Origin: Actinomycetes bacterium | GTDB taxonomy: Bacteria; Actinomycetota; Acidimicrobiia; Acidimicrobiales; JAJYPT01 | Direction of reading: 5' to 3' | DNA: 10,022 bases | Assembly (NCBI GenBank): GCA_021795135.1 | Contig: JAJYPT010000056.1 | Span: 1 to 10,022, forward strand | In this document: positions 1 through 7,573 of the stretch, piece by piece | How the letters are laid out: every line of letters starts with the position of its first letter | Numbering within the stretch: the first letter of the stretch is position 1 | Notes under the pieces: generated by a model | Seen by the model: only the letters and a program-made list of their open reading frames with translations | Told to the model about the DNA's origin: nothing | The model's database searches: none | Position numbers and translations under genes: made by a program

Positions 1-84
1 GCCAAACCACTATGTATAGAAGATGCAGCCACTATCAAAATAGATGTAGCCGCAGCAATGGCTTTAGCTAATAATTATCCATAA
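1..84 (+). CDS. C-terminal end of an unrecognised protein (partial, cut by window edge)
   Basis: A frame open from the first base encodes 27 residues and stops at TAA (82-84). The visible peptide is rich in Ala and ends in LANNYP; it reads like the amphipathic C-terminal tail of a soluble protein. I do not recognise the family from so short a piece, and its reality rests only on the open frame and protein-like composition. It lies on the same strand as the next two genes but is separated from the next start by 237 bases, so it is probably a separate transcription unit. The start and most of the gene lie to the left of the window. Confidence 0.5.
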   Translation, partial: AKPLCIEDAATIKIDVAAAMALANNYP

Positions 85-310
85 TCATCTATTGTAGACA
101 TAACAAAAAAGATCTCTCATACTTGGTTTTTTGACAGATCACTGGAATAAATCTCTTCGTGTACTACCTAATAAAAAATATTTGATCTAATCGAAAAAGC
201 ACCTATAAAACAAGATTGTTTAACTCCGTTATCCAATAAATGATAATTACCTAATTTATATTTGGTAAAAATACTATTGCCTATTAAGATTAGTCATAAA
301 AGTTATTACA

Positions 311-316
311 AAGGGA
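311..316 (+). promoter_or_regulatory. Ribosome binding site deciding the start of the 4-TM protein
   Basis: The purine run AAGGGA lies five bases before ATG 322. The same frame is open back to a TTG at 262, but that TTG has no Shine-Dalgarno sequence and would add a 20-residue polar/basic stretch before an N-terminus that already looks normal. This site therefore favours ATG 322. Confidence 0.6.
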
Positions 317-321
317 CTGTG

Positions 322-807
322 ATGGATAAAAAAACTGCTAGTCAAGCTCCTCTAAGCACTACTTCTTTTTCCTTGAGCCAAAAGATTAGCGTTTTGTTAT
401 TATTACTTTTGGCATCAGAGTTTTTATTAGGTATGTATTCCAATCTCTATGTAACTATTCCAAAATATTTTTCTAATTCAGGATCTTTTTTAGGAATGGG
501 TAACATGATGATGGGACCTATGGGATCTTTAAATCCAGTATTTATAACCCATATGATGATGGGACCTATAATAATAGGTATTAGTTTAGTCTCGGTAGTA
601 TTGGCATTTATATCTAGAAATAGAGTTGATACTGTATTTACCGCCATAGGGTTTTTAAGCGTAATTGTTTCTGGATGGGCAGGTTTAGCTTTTTTAGGAA
701 ATAGTCAAAATAGCTATTCACTTACAATGGCATCAGGTTTTCTAATATCTTTCATAGCCTATTTTTCTCAATTAGTTTGGGGAAACAAAAATATAGTAAC
801 TGGGTAA
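322..807 (+). CDS. Small four-TM membrane protein with Met-rich segments, function unknown
   Basis: The protein has 161 residues when started at ATG 322. A polar N-terminus of about 20 residues is followed by four hydrophobic segments (about 21-43, 74-97, 103-125 and 133-153), so it is an integral membrane protein without an obvious cleavable signal peptide. TM1 ends in LLGMYSNLYVTIP, a pattern I associate with a conserved but unassigned 4-TM family seen in actinobacteria and some other groups; that link is from memory. Unusually, residues 58-82 are crowded with Met, with MMMGP at both 62-66 and 78-82 and His77 just before the second copy. Such Met/His clusters can bind Cu(I), but nothing else here proves a metal role. 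The gene is upstream of the MFS transporter on the same strand, 93 bases apart. No enzyme function should be assigned. Confidence 0.8.
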   Translation: MDKKTASQAPLSTTSFSLSQKISVLLLLLLASEFLLGMYSNLYVTIPKYFSNSGSFLGMGNMMMGPMGSLNPVFITHMMMGPIIIGISLVSVVLAFISRNRVDTVFTAIGFLSVIVSGWAGLAFLGNSQNSYSLTMASGFLISFIAYFSQLVWGNKNIVTG

Positions 808-846
808 GAATTTTTTGCCATAAAAATAATTTTGCCATTTAAGGAA

Positions 847-870
847 ATAACTAAGTTATCGTATAGCTAT
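847..870. promoter_or_regulatory. Two adjacent palindromes upstream of the MFS gene, possible operator
   Basis: ATAACT-A-AGTTAT (847-859) is a perfect 6-bp inverted repeat around one base, and ATAGCTAT (863-870) is a perfect 8-base palindrome. They sit 30-54 bases before the proposed MFS start. A weak promoter can be drawn around them, with TTGCCA at 832-837 and TATCGT at 857-862 (19-base spacer), which would place the first palindrome across the spacer and -10 region. Short A/T palindromes are common in such DNA, so this is suggestive only. Confidence 0.25.
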
Positions 871-900
871 GGCTCGTTCAATGACAAACTTTAGATAAAA

Positions 901-2094
901 TTGACTCTAGTAAAAAATAAAAATTTTCCCTCTAACCTAACTATAACTGCTGGCCTAGCAATGGGACCTGCTGTAGCGCTTGGTTTGGCTCGTTTTGCCT
1001 ATGCTTTACTGTTGCCATCTATGCGCTCTAATCTAGACTGGTCATTTACAACAGCAGGAGCAATGAATACTGCAAATGCTATTGGATATCTAATAGGGGC
1101 GATATTTAGTGCTTCTATAGCAAATCGTTTTGGCACACGTCGTGCTTTTATGGTTAGTTTCGCAATTACTGTCTTGTTGCTCCTTGGACCTGCTTATACT
1201 ACTAATGTAATTTTATTAATAGTATTACGTACCTTAGTTGGTATCTTTGGAGCCATTATTTTTATTACTGGAGCTGGACTGGTTTCAGTACTAGCTACAA
1301 AAGGCTCTTCTAAATGGGGTGCCATATTGCTTGGCATTTATTTTTCAGGTGCAGGAATTGGTATAGTCGCATCTGGATTGGGGATCCCTTACCTTTTGAG
1401 TGTAACAAGTACTACAAATGGATGGCGCTGGGGTTGGATCTTTTTAGCAGCCTTAGGTGCTATCGCTTTTACTATGGCGACTTTAGCTTCATTGGCAGAT
1501 AAAAATAACTCTAGCTTAGATACCAAAAGCGCAAAAAATTGGCCAGCGCGCAACTTTATAACTTTGATTGCCTCTTATGGAACTTTTGGAATTGGATACA
1601 TTGCTTATATGACTTTCATTATTGCTTTTTTGAAAAGTCATGGTTTTAGTCCCAATCTAATTAGTTCTTTTTGGATACTTTTGGGCATAGCTTCAATGAT
1701 TGGTACTTTTGCATGGGCATTTCCCATCGCTAAATTGCATGGGAGATACTCACTTTTTTTAGTCTTGGTTATACTTAGTATTGGGGCTTTATTGCCACTT
1801 ATATCTCAATCAATATTATTTGTTTTTGGATCAGCATTATTATTTGGAGGATCCTTTTTGTCTGTTATTACCGCAGTTACCGCAGTTACTCGCAAAGCAC
1901 TTCAACCCCATCATATGACTCCAGCTATTGGTGGGCTAACCGTAGCATTTTCTTTAGGTCAATGTCTTGGACCTGTACTTGCTGGAGCTGTCTCAAATGG
2001 CTCTTCAGGACTACAAGTAGGTCTTACGTTATCTGTTGGAATACTCTTTAGTGCAGCTTTTATTGCCCTTTTCCAGCCAAGATATACAAACTAG
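901..2094 (+). CDS. MFS transporter, YbfB-like (MFS_4-type) 12-TM protein
   Basis: The 397-residue product has about 12 hydrophobic segments in two halves, with a polar central loop near residues 195-215, the size and layout of a major facilitator. The N-terminus (GLARFAYALLLPSM, then TANAIGYLIGA at about 58-68) fits the YbfB-like family, whose substrates are mostly unknown. The loop between TM2 and TM3 carries ANRFGTRR, a variant of the MFS motif A region. The start is uncertain: TTG 901 is the first possible start after an in-frame TAG at 892-894 but has no clear ribosome binding site, while ATG 961 would remove part of TM1. I therefore keep TTG 901. The stop is directly followed by the insertion-sequence scar, but length and C-terminus look complete. 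The substrate cannot be read from sequence; export of a small organic compound or drug is only a guess. Confidence 0.85.
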   Translation: MTLVKNKNFPSNLTITAGLAMGPAVALGLARFAYALLLPSMRSNLDWSFTTAGAMNTANAIGYLIGAIFSASIANRFGTRRAFMVSFAITVLLLLGPAYTTNVILLIVLRTLVGIFGAIIFITGAGLVSVLATKGSSKWGAILLGIYFSGAGIGIVASGLGIPYLLSVTSTTNGWRWGWIFLAALGAIAFTMATLASLADKNNSSLDTKSAKNWPARNFITLIASYGTFGIGYIAYMTFIIAFLKSHGFSPNLISSFWILLGIASMIGTFAWAFPIAKLHGRYSLFLVLVILSIGALLPLISQSILFVFGSALLFGGSFLSVITAVTAVTRKALQPHHMTPAIGGLTVAFSLGQCLGPVLAGAVSNGSSGLQVGLTLSVGILFSAAFIALFQPRYTN

Positions 2095-2100
2095 AATTAT

Positions 2101-2331
2101 TTCCAAATCGAGGCCAAATAAACAGGGTGGGACTTCGACGAGTGGGTGTATATGGTCTGGCATAACTTCAACTTCGATTCCCCTGGCCGTCTACTTGGAC
2201 ACTACACCAACAATGATCTCCTTCAGACGTGCCTCAACCGCACCAGCCAACACTCGAGCACGATATTTCGGACACCAGATAATGTGGTACTTTGCAGAGT
2301 AGACCGTCTTGTTGGAAGATCGATACGCCAT
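2101..2331 (-). pseudogene. tnpA: Degenerate IS200/IS605-family Y1 transposase (tnpA) remnant
   Basis: Reading the - strand from ATG 2331 gives MAYRSSNKTVYSAKYHIIWC, then PKYRARVLAGAVEARLKEI, the typical N-terminus of IS200/IS605 TnpA. An in-frame TAG (2193-2191, codon 47) interrupts it. The frame then resumes as IEVEVMPDHIHPLVEVPP, containing the HUH metal-binding motif (His60 and His62) followed by a Pro where the family usually has Leu. Similarity fades after about codon 70 and the frame runs into the end of the MFS gene. The C-terminal helix with the nucleophilic tyrosine is absent; intact TnpA proteins are about 130-150 residues. The stretch is visibly richer in G+C than its neighbours, suggesting arrival from a higher-GC donor. 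It cannot encode an active single-strand transposase. Open frames on the + strand across this stretch are shadows. Confidence 0.88.
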
Positions 2332-2440
2332 AATCTAGACCCTCGGTGTGACACTTTCTCAGGCTATAAGCCCGAGCGGGGTTCTACAACGCAGAACTAA
2401 AGTCATGGGCTTTCCACCCCGACCCCATTTTGGTAAATAG
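2332..2440 (-). mobile_element. Probable end of the IS200/IS605 remnant with small hairpins
   Basis: The GC-rich stretch just before the tnpA remnant contains short inverted repeats: GGCT-ATA-AGCC (2362-2372) and CCCG-AG-CGGG (2371-2380). It also has a decayed hairpin around 2391-2409, where CCCATGAC (- strand) faces an imperfect partner across TTTA. IS200/IS605 elements are recognised through subterminal hairpins, so in this position the stretch is most simply the left end. A decayed tnpB-side end with its guide-RNA scaffold is the alternative. Exact boundaries cannot be set without an intact relative. Confidence 0.5.
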
Positions 2441-2487
2441 TTATGATTGTACTAATTAAGTTAAAACTTTAAAATTTTCTAATTTCT

Positions 2488-3288
2488 TCAAACCCGACCT
2501 GTGTCTCTACGAAAAAGCATCGCTGCTCCAAATGCAAAAATAGCCATCCAAATTATTACATTAGCCACAGAAGCTATATCAAAACCATGTCCCATCATTG
2601 GACTACGGGCAATTTCACCAATACCATAAGCAGGAGTAAATTTTGCAATATTGCGAAATGTAGAATTTAAAAAAGCCATAGGAACAAACAAACCGCCAAC
2701 AAAGGCCAAAATCGCCAAAACTGGACCCAATATTTGCATAACTGATTCCGAAGGCATTAAATAGCCAGCAAAAAGCCCAAAAGGAACAAATACTAAAGCT
2801 CCCCCAATTGCTACAAATCCAGAAATAATCCAAGCAGCAAAAGTCATCTGGGCACCATTTAGTGCTCCTGTTACAAAAACTGCAACAACTGGAAAGACAC
2901 CCATTATTAAAGCTGATGATATTTTAATAGCTATATAAGCACCAGGACGCAATGGGGTAATTCGAAGTTGTCTGCTCCATCCAGCTGCTCGCTCAACAGC
3001 CACCGAAGCCCCTGTAGCTGTTGTAGCAATCATCGCCCCATATACTGCCAAGCTAATCATTACATAGCTAGAAGCGTTGCCATTTCCCATTTTTTGATGA
3101 ATAGATTTTCCTCCACCAAACATAAAATAAAATACAACAGGGGTAATGATGGTAAAAATAATATTTCTACGATTACGTAATAAACGTAATATCTCTATCT
3201 TTAAAAAGGTCAAATTGTAACCACCCAAAGGAGGCATAGAACGTTTTTGGGTGTAAAAATTATCTTTTGTGGAATCGATTTGAGTCAT
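2488..3288 (-). CDS. ABC-2 type exporter permease (DrrB-like)
   Basis: This 266-residue membrane protein has a cytoplasmic N-terminus of about 35 residues followed by six hydrophobic segments, the usual plan of ABC-2 permeases. NLTFLKIEILRLLRNRRNII leads into TM1, as in the family, and the segment AVLAFVGGLFVPMAFL with a following FTPAYGIGEIAR matches the conserved region before the last TM helix in DrrB/NodJ-type permeases. It would form the membrane channel for the ATPase encoded just upstream. A Shine-Dalgarno-like AGGAT (3295-3299) precedes ATG 3288. The gene follows the ATPase by 27 bases on the same strand, so the two form a transcription unit. The exported substrate (drug, lipid or glycolipid) is not indicated. 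No clear terminator follows; the IS remnant begins about 50 bases downstream. Confidence 0.9.
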   Translation of the reverse strand: MTQIDSTKDNFYTQKRSMPPLGGYNLTFLKIEILRLLRNRRNIIFTIITPVVFYFMFGGGKSIHQKMGNGNASSYVMISLAVYGAMIATTATGASVAVERAAGWSRQLRITPLRPGAYIAIKISSALIMGVFPVVAVFVTGALNGAQMTFAAWIISGFVAIGGALVFVPFGLFAGYLMPSESVMQILGPVLAILAFVGGLFVPMAFLNSTFRNIAKFTPAYGIGEIARSPMMGHGFDIASVANVIIWMAIFAFGAAMLFRRDTGRV

Positions 3289-3315
3289 AAATTTATCCTG
3301 TTAGATCTTCTTATA

Positions 3316-4224
3316 TTAAGAATCTTTTGTTGTTAGAGCAATAAATGCATCTTCTAAATTATGAGAAGTTATCTCCAAATTTTTAGCATTAGCGATATTT
3401 AAAAGATAACGAGCTGTAGTATCAGAATCTGTAGAATTTATCACAATATGGTTTCCTCGATATTCAACCGAAGTTACTCCTGGCAACTTTTCGATATCGG
3501 CTATTTTGGGATTAACTACATCAGCACTAACAACACGTCCTGATGACATGGCTTTGATTTCAGATGCACTAGCATCAGCAATAACGCGTCCTTTGTTGAT
3601 TAGAACAATACGATCAGCATATGCATCTGCTTCTTCTAGATAATGAGTAGCAAACATGATCGTTCTTCCTTCTTGACTATCTTGATGAATAGCTTTCCAA
3701 AAATCTCGTCGAGCCTCTACATCCATACCAGTGGTGGGTTCATCAAGTATCATCAAATCAGGACGAGGCAGCAAAGCCAGAGCAAAACGCAATCTTTGTT
3801 GTTGTCCCCCAGAACATTTTCCTACTCTTTGGTTAGCTATAGTATCAATTCCTGCTCGATGTAGAACTTCTTCTACAGAAAGAGACTGAGCAAACAAAGT
3901 TGATATCAAACGAACAGTTTCTACCACACTAAGTTCTTTTAACAGACCACCAGATTGCATAACCGCTGTTAGATACCCTCTTGCTACAGCTTGAGATGGA
4001 CTATATCCAAAAATACTCACATTTCCCTCATCGGGAGGCAAGAGTCCTAAAATCATGTCAATAGTTGTAGTTTTACCAGCTCCATTTGGACCCAAAAAAG
4101 CTACCACTTCACCAGGTTTGATTTGTAGATTCATATTATCTACAGCACAAAGGGTACCAAAGCTTTTCTTCAATCCCACTAAGTCAATTGCCAAAGCAGA
4201 AGAACCAGCAACAGAGTTAGACAT
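3316..4224 (-). CDS. ABC transporter ATPase, DrrA-like exporter subunit
   Basis: This 302-residue nucleotide-binding protein energises the ABC-2 permease encoded 27 bases downstream. The Walker A motif is GPNGAGKT (45-52), the Q-loop glutamine is in AVMQSGG (87-93), the signature is CSGGQ (137-141) with Cys in place of the usual Leu, Walker B is LMILDEP (157-163), a D-loop GMD follows, and the switch histidine is in FATHYLEEAD (His194). A C-terminal extension of about 70 residues after the ATPase core is typical of the DrrA/CcmA-like exporter class. The start ATG 4224 has a GGATATTGAGA stretch before it, a weak site. The spacer between this gene and the formamidase is where a promoter for the pair should lie, but no convincing -35/-10 is visible. 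Multidrug or lipid export is the family norm; nothing narrows it. Confidence 0.94.
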   Translation of the reverse strand: MSNSVAGSSALAIDLVGLKKSFGTLCAVDNMNLQIKPGEVVAFLGPNGAGKTTTIDMILGLLPPDEGNVSIFGYSPSQAVARGYLTAVMQSGGLLKELSVVETVRLISTLFAQSLSVEEVLHRAGIDTIANQRVGKCSGGQQQRLRFALALLPRPDLMILDEPTTGMDVEARRDFWKAIHQDSQEGRTIMFATHYLEEADAYADRIVLINKGRVIADASASEIKAMSSGRVVSADVVNPKIADIEKLPGVTSVEYRGNHIVINSTDSDTTARYLLNIANAKNLEITSHNLEDAFIALTTKDS

Positions 4225-4428
4225 AAATTCTCAATATCCTTATTCAAAGCTACAATGAGTAAAAAATTTAAGATTCTATCTTTGTATAACTAAATCTCGA
4301 ATTTCTACTTATAATAGTCGCCATAGTCATCTGAGGAACTGAATAAGATATTTTTTCATTAATTACCAACATCTTCTGCTCTAGAAAAACTAGGAAATAA
4401 AACACATTTTGCACTCTAGTTGTCTTTA

Positions 4429-4495
4429 AAAAACACATACTAAAAAGAAATATTCTTATTGTTATTTTTTCCTAGATTTTTTAGTATGTGTTTTT
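4429..4495 (-). terminator. 18-bp inverted repeat after the formamidase gene, probable transcription end
   Basis: Bases 4429-4446 and 4478-4495 are perfect inverted repeats of 18 bp (core CACATACT / AGTATGTG flanked by A and T runs) around a 31-base spacer. The right arm begins five bases past the formamidase stop codon. In the leftward transcript the hairpin ends in a run of U that is part of its own stem, as in bidirectional A/U-rich terminators. The stem contains few G:C pairs and the loop is long, so efficiency is uncertain. Its position, at the end of the five-gene run and before the ABC pair, supports a terminator; a protein-binding site for the downstream ABC genes is the alternative. 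Confidence 0.55.
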
Positions 4496-4499
4496 ATCT

Positions 4500-5729
4500 T
4501 CAAGATGCAACTTGACCTTTACTTAATATTTTTATATCTTCATCATTAGGAGTTATATCAAAATCAAAAATTTCAGTCGGGATATATACAGTCGCACAGG
4601 CATTGGGAATGTCTACCACCCCACTCAAACGACCTTCTATGGGAGCAGCACCTAATAACAGGTATGCTTGTTGTTGAGAGTATCCAAATTTAGTTAGATA
4701 TTCAATTGCATTTAAACAAGCTTGACGATAAGCAACAGTGCCATCCATATAATAATTAATTCCTTTTTCTACTGAAATCCCTTCAAAAACCAAAAAGTTA
4801 GAATAGTGAGGCTCTACTGGACCAGGCTTAAAAATAGGATTTAGAACTCCATATTTGGCCATGCCTCCTTTAATTAGTCCAACTCCAAAATCTATATAAC
4901 CTCCCATTTCTATAGCACCACAAAAAGTTATCTCTCCATCTCCTTGGGAAAAGTGTAAGTCTCCTACTGAAAATAAGGCATTTTCTACATAGACAGGAAA
5001 ATAAATACGAGTTCCTCTAGATAAGTTCTTTATGTCAACATTGCCACCGTGTTCTCTTGGAGGAACAGTACGAGCAGCTTCTAAAGCTACTCTGTTGTAA
5101 CTAGAACCTTTTAAAGTTCCCAATAGGGCTTGTTCTTTCAAAGGAGGAAGACCCAAAGGAGGAATCCTATTGGGATCAGATGCAATTAGAGCAGCTTCTC
5201 TTTTGTTCCATTCACCTAACAATTCTGCAGAAGGAGCACATCCCAAAAGTCCAGGATGAGTGATACCAGCAAAGCGTACTCCTGGAATATGTCTAGAAGT
5301 AGCATAAATTCCGTGAAAATCCCATATGGCTTTATAGGCTTCTGGAAAGTAATCTGTGAGGAAGCCTCCTCCATTTTCTTTGGCAAAAATTCCCGTATAT
5401 CCCCAACCTTGTCCTGGAATAGAACCAGATTCAGAAATAGGTCCCAAATCTAAGATATCTACAACTAAAAGATCTCCGGGTTTAGCACCATTTACTCCAA
5501 TTGGACCACTTAGTACATGAGCTCTAGATAAATCAACATTTCGCACATCATCAGAAGAATCATTATTACCAATTTGACCATCTGTCCATTCCCTACATTC
5601 CATACGAAATTCATCTCCTGGATTAACTGTAGCCACAGCTGGAATTTCCGGATGCCATCTATTGTGACCTGGAATATCTTGGTCGAACATAGATTTAGTC
5701 TGATCAACATGAAAAAGGGTTTCTGGCAT
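4500..5729 (-). CDS. fmdA: Formamidase (FmdA/AmdA acetamidase-formamidase family)
   Basis: The product would hydrolyse formamide to formate and ammonia in the cytoplasm. It has 409 residues, close to the roughly 405-410 of characterised FmdA proteins. Family landmarks run along the whole length: HNRWHPEIP (22-30), GPI at 75-77, THPGLLGCAPS (157-167), PPREHGGNVDIKNLSRGT (223-240), FSVGDLHFSQGDGEITFCGA (253-272) and the C-terminal DIPNACATVYIPTEIFDFDI (373-392). Nothing looks missing. ATG 5729 has an AGGAG site (5736-5740) six bases upstream. It is the last gene of the leftward run, 64 bases after the NCS1 permease, and is followed at once by a candidate terminator. The context of an amidine hydrolase and a permease fits nitrogen scavenging. 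Activity on acetamide or another short amide instead of formamide is possible, since family members differ in preference. Confidence 0.95.
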   Translation of the reverse strand: MPETLFHVDQTKSMFDQDIPGHNRWHPEIPAVATVNPGDEFRMECREWTDGQIGNNDSSDDVRNVDLSRAHVLSGPIGVNGAKPGDLLVVDILDLGPISESGSIPGQGWGYTGIFAKENGGGFLTDYFPEAYKAIWDFHGIYATSRHIPGVRFAGITHPGLLGCAPSAELLGEWNKREAALIASDPNRIPPLGLPPLKEQALLGTLKGSSYNRVALEAARTVPPREHGGNVDIKNLSRGTRIYFPVYVENALFSVGDLHFSQGDGEITFCGAIEMGGYIDFGVGLIKGGMAKYGVLNPIFKPGPVEPHYSNFLVFEGISVEKGINYYMDGTVAYRQACLNAIEYLTKFGYSQQQAYLLLGAAPIEGRLSGVVDIPNACATVYIPTEIFDFDITPNDEDIKILSKGQVAS

Positions 5730-5793
5730 AGCTAGCTCCTAAAAAATTTAATAGATCGAATAAATAGATTGAAAACATTGTTAGAGGTAAAAC

Positions 5794-7479
5794 CTAAAGG
5801 ACAATAGGTAAAACTTTTTTGCATTCATCATGGCAGCTACTTTCCAAGCTGCAACATTGAGAACAGATTGTTCCGCTATAAAAGGGACAATCGGCCATAT
5901 CATGTACTTCAAAATCATAAGAACAAGCCATACACTCTAAAGAAGATGTAGCTCCAACAAAGCCATTATCATTTTTTTGACCCTGTAAATTATCTTCTCT
6001 AGCTATGTAATACTTACCACGAGTAATAATGGCGATAATTGGTGCAAGAACAAAGGCTATTACCAAAGACAAAAACGGGGAAAAAGCCTGTAAAAAAGTT
6101 CCAAAAAGTCCAAAGAAGGCCATTATGGAAATAACCGAGGCAATAATCATTGATCCAAACCCAACTGGATTGAAATTATAAAGATGAGCTCTTTTAAACT
6201 CAATATAAGAAGGACTAATTTTTAAAATTGCCTTATTTATAACAAGATCTGAGACAACAGCTCCGATCCAAGCAACTGCTACATTGCTATAAAACCCTAA
6301 GATTGAATTTAAAAATCCAAATACATTACCTTCCATCAATCCAAGTGCAATTCCTACATTTAAAAATAGCCAAATTACACGTCCAGGATGAAAATGAAAC
6401 AGTCTTGAAAAAAAGTTAGACCAAGATAAAGAACCTGAATAAGCATTAGTAACATTAATTTTTACTTGAGAAAGTAATACAAAAAAAGTGGCCAAAGTCA
6501 AAGCGATGAAAGTAGCTGAAAATAAATTTCCAAATGCATGAGTAAACATTTGTACTGGTTCATCTGCTTTAATTGCACCTACGGTTGGGTATATATAAGA
6601 AGCTAAAAACGATCCTCCTAATTGCTTCAACATTCCTAAAATAATCCAACCTGGACCTGCAATAATAATAGCTCTCCACCATCTTTTATTATTTAGAGAG
6701 GTTTTATCAGGCATAAAACGTAAATAATCTACCTGTTCTCCTATTTGAGCTATCAAAGAAAGAGCAACGCCTGCAGCAGCTGCAAACAACAATGGGGAAA
6801 AAGCTATACCGGTTTTTGAAGCACCTGCAAAATGGACCCAATTAGAAAAAGCTTTAGGCGATTTATCTAAAACAGCTATAAATGGCAAGACCATCAATAT
6901 CAGCCAAAGTGGTTGAGTCCATTTTTGGAGTTTAGAAATAAAAGTCATTCCATATATAACTAAAGGAATAATAGCCAAAGCTGCTATAAGATACGAAACT
7001 GCTATGGGAATGCCAAAATAAAGAGTTAAAGCTTGACCCATAACAGAACCTTCTAAAGAAAAGTATATAAAGGTAAATGAGGCATAAATTAAAGAGGTAA
7101 TAGTTGAACCAAGATAGCCAAAACCAGCTCCTCTAGTAAGTAAATCCATATCTATATTGTATTTAGCAGCATAATAAGCAATAGGAAGACCAGTAAAAAA
7201 TATAATTACACCAACTATAACTATTGCCCAAAATGCATTCCTAAATCCATACGAAAGAGTTATGGAACCTCCAATGGCAAAATCAGCCATATAAGCAATC
7301 CCACCTATAGCAGTAGTTGCTACTGCGTATTCACTCCACTTCCTAAAAGAACTAGGTGCATACCGCAAAGCATAATCTTCCATTACTGGATTCTTTGCCC
7401 AAGAATTTATCTTTCTTTTTGAGCCTTTTTTTACAGAAACTGAAGTTTTATTTAGATCTGAATTGATAATCTTATCCAT
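5794..7479 (-). CDS. NCS1-family permease with a cysteine-rich C-terminal tail
   Basis: This 561-residue membrane protein has about 12 hydrophobic segments between residues 50 and 487 and belongs to the nucleobase-cation-symport-1 type (cytosine, purine, allantoin, hydantoin and thiamine carriers). The stretch DLLTRGAGFGYLGSTITSLI (112-131) and GEQVDYLRFMP (247-257) are typical of one NCS1 subgroup. The usual length is about 450-500 residues; the excess is a polar N-terminus of about 45 residues and a tail with eight cysteines at 516, 519, 531, 539, 542, 543, 549 and 553. The tail resembles a metal-binding module and, from memory, occurs in NCS1-like domains fused to histidine kinases; no kinase follows here. 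AGGAGGA (7485-7491) precedes ATG 7479. Neighbours suggest import of guanidine, formamide or a related nitrogen compound, but NCS1 substrate cannot be predicted from this sequence alone. Confidence 0.9.
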   Translation of the reverse strand: MDKIINSDLNKTSVSVKKGSKRKINSWAKNPVMEDYALRYAPSSFRKWSEYAVATTAIGGIAYMADFAIGGSITLSYGFRNAFWAIVIVGVIIFFTGLPIAYYAAKYNIDMDLLTRGAGFGYLGSTITSLIYASFTFIYFSLEGSVMGQALTLYFGIPIAVSYLIAALAIIPLVIYGMTFISKLQKWTQPLWLILMVLPFIAVLDKSPKAFSNWVHFAGASKTGIAFSPLLFAAAAGVALSLIAQIGEQVDYLRFMPDKTSLNNKRWWRAIIIAGPGWIILGMLKQLGGSFLASYIYPTVGAIKADEPVQMFTHAFGNLFSATFIALTLATFFVLLSQVKINVTNAYSGSLSWSNFFSRLFHFHPGRVIWLFLNVGIALGLMEGNVFGFLNSILGFYSNVAVAWIGAVVSDLVINKAILKISPSYIEFKRAHLYNFNPVGFGSMIIASVISIMAFFGLFGTFLQAFSPFLSLVIAFVLAPIIAIITRGKYYIAREDNLQGQKNDNGFVGATSSLECMACSYDFEVHDMADCPFYSGTICSQCCSLESSCHDECKKVLPIVL

Positions 7480-7573
7480 TATATTCCTCCTATTAAAAGG
7501 AATTTATCAGTCATTTATTGCATAGATTTAACTGAAATATTAACGCCAAATTATATTTTTATAAAAAGTATAA
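7480..7573 (-). other. Spacer between MBL hydrolase and NCS1 permease
   Basis: This 94-base, very A/T-rich gap is the longest inside the five-gene run. It contains the strong ribosome binding site of the permease and a TATAAT on the - strand shortly after the MBL stop, but no matching -35 at 16-18 bases, so an internal promoter is possible rather than shown. No riboswitch-like structure is recognisable, and in particular I see no guanidine (ykkC-type) motif. Confidence 0.4.

Noticed and set aside
104..133. Terminator hairpin after the partial first gene
   Set aside because: The only pairing is seven mostly A:T pairs around a 16-base loop, which is too weak to call.
131..136. TTGACA as a -35 box upstream of the 4-TM gene
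   Set aside because: Nothing like TATAAT follows at 16-18 bases; a consensus hexamer alone is expected by chance in A/T-rich DNA.
262..321. TTG start extending the 4-TM protein by 20 residues
   Set aside because: There is no ribosome binding site, and ATG 322 has AAGGGA at good spacing; the added stretch is polar and not needed by the membrane topology.
813..838. Direct repeat TTTTGCCAT as a regulatory iteron
   Set aside because: There are only two nine-base copies in low-complexity A/T sequence with no further copies; chance is sufficient.
2036..2400. Two + strand open frames after the MFS gene
   Set aside because: They resemble no family I know and overlie the - strand transposase remnant, whose protein similarity explains the sequence.
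2458..2469. Small inverted repeat AAGTT-AA-AACTT as terminator of the ABC pair
   Set aside because: A five-bp A/T stem with a two-base loop will not form a stable hairpin.
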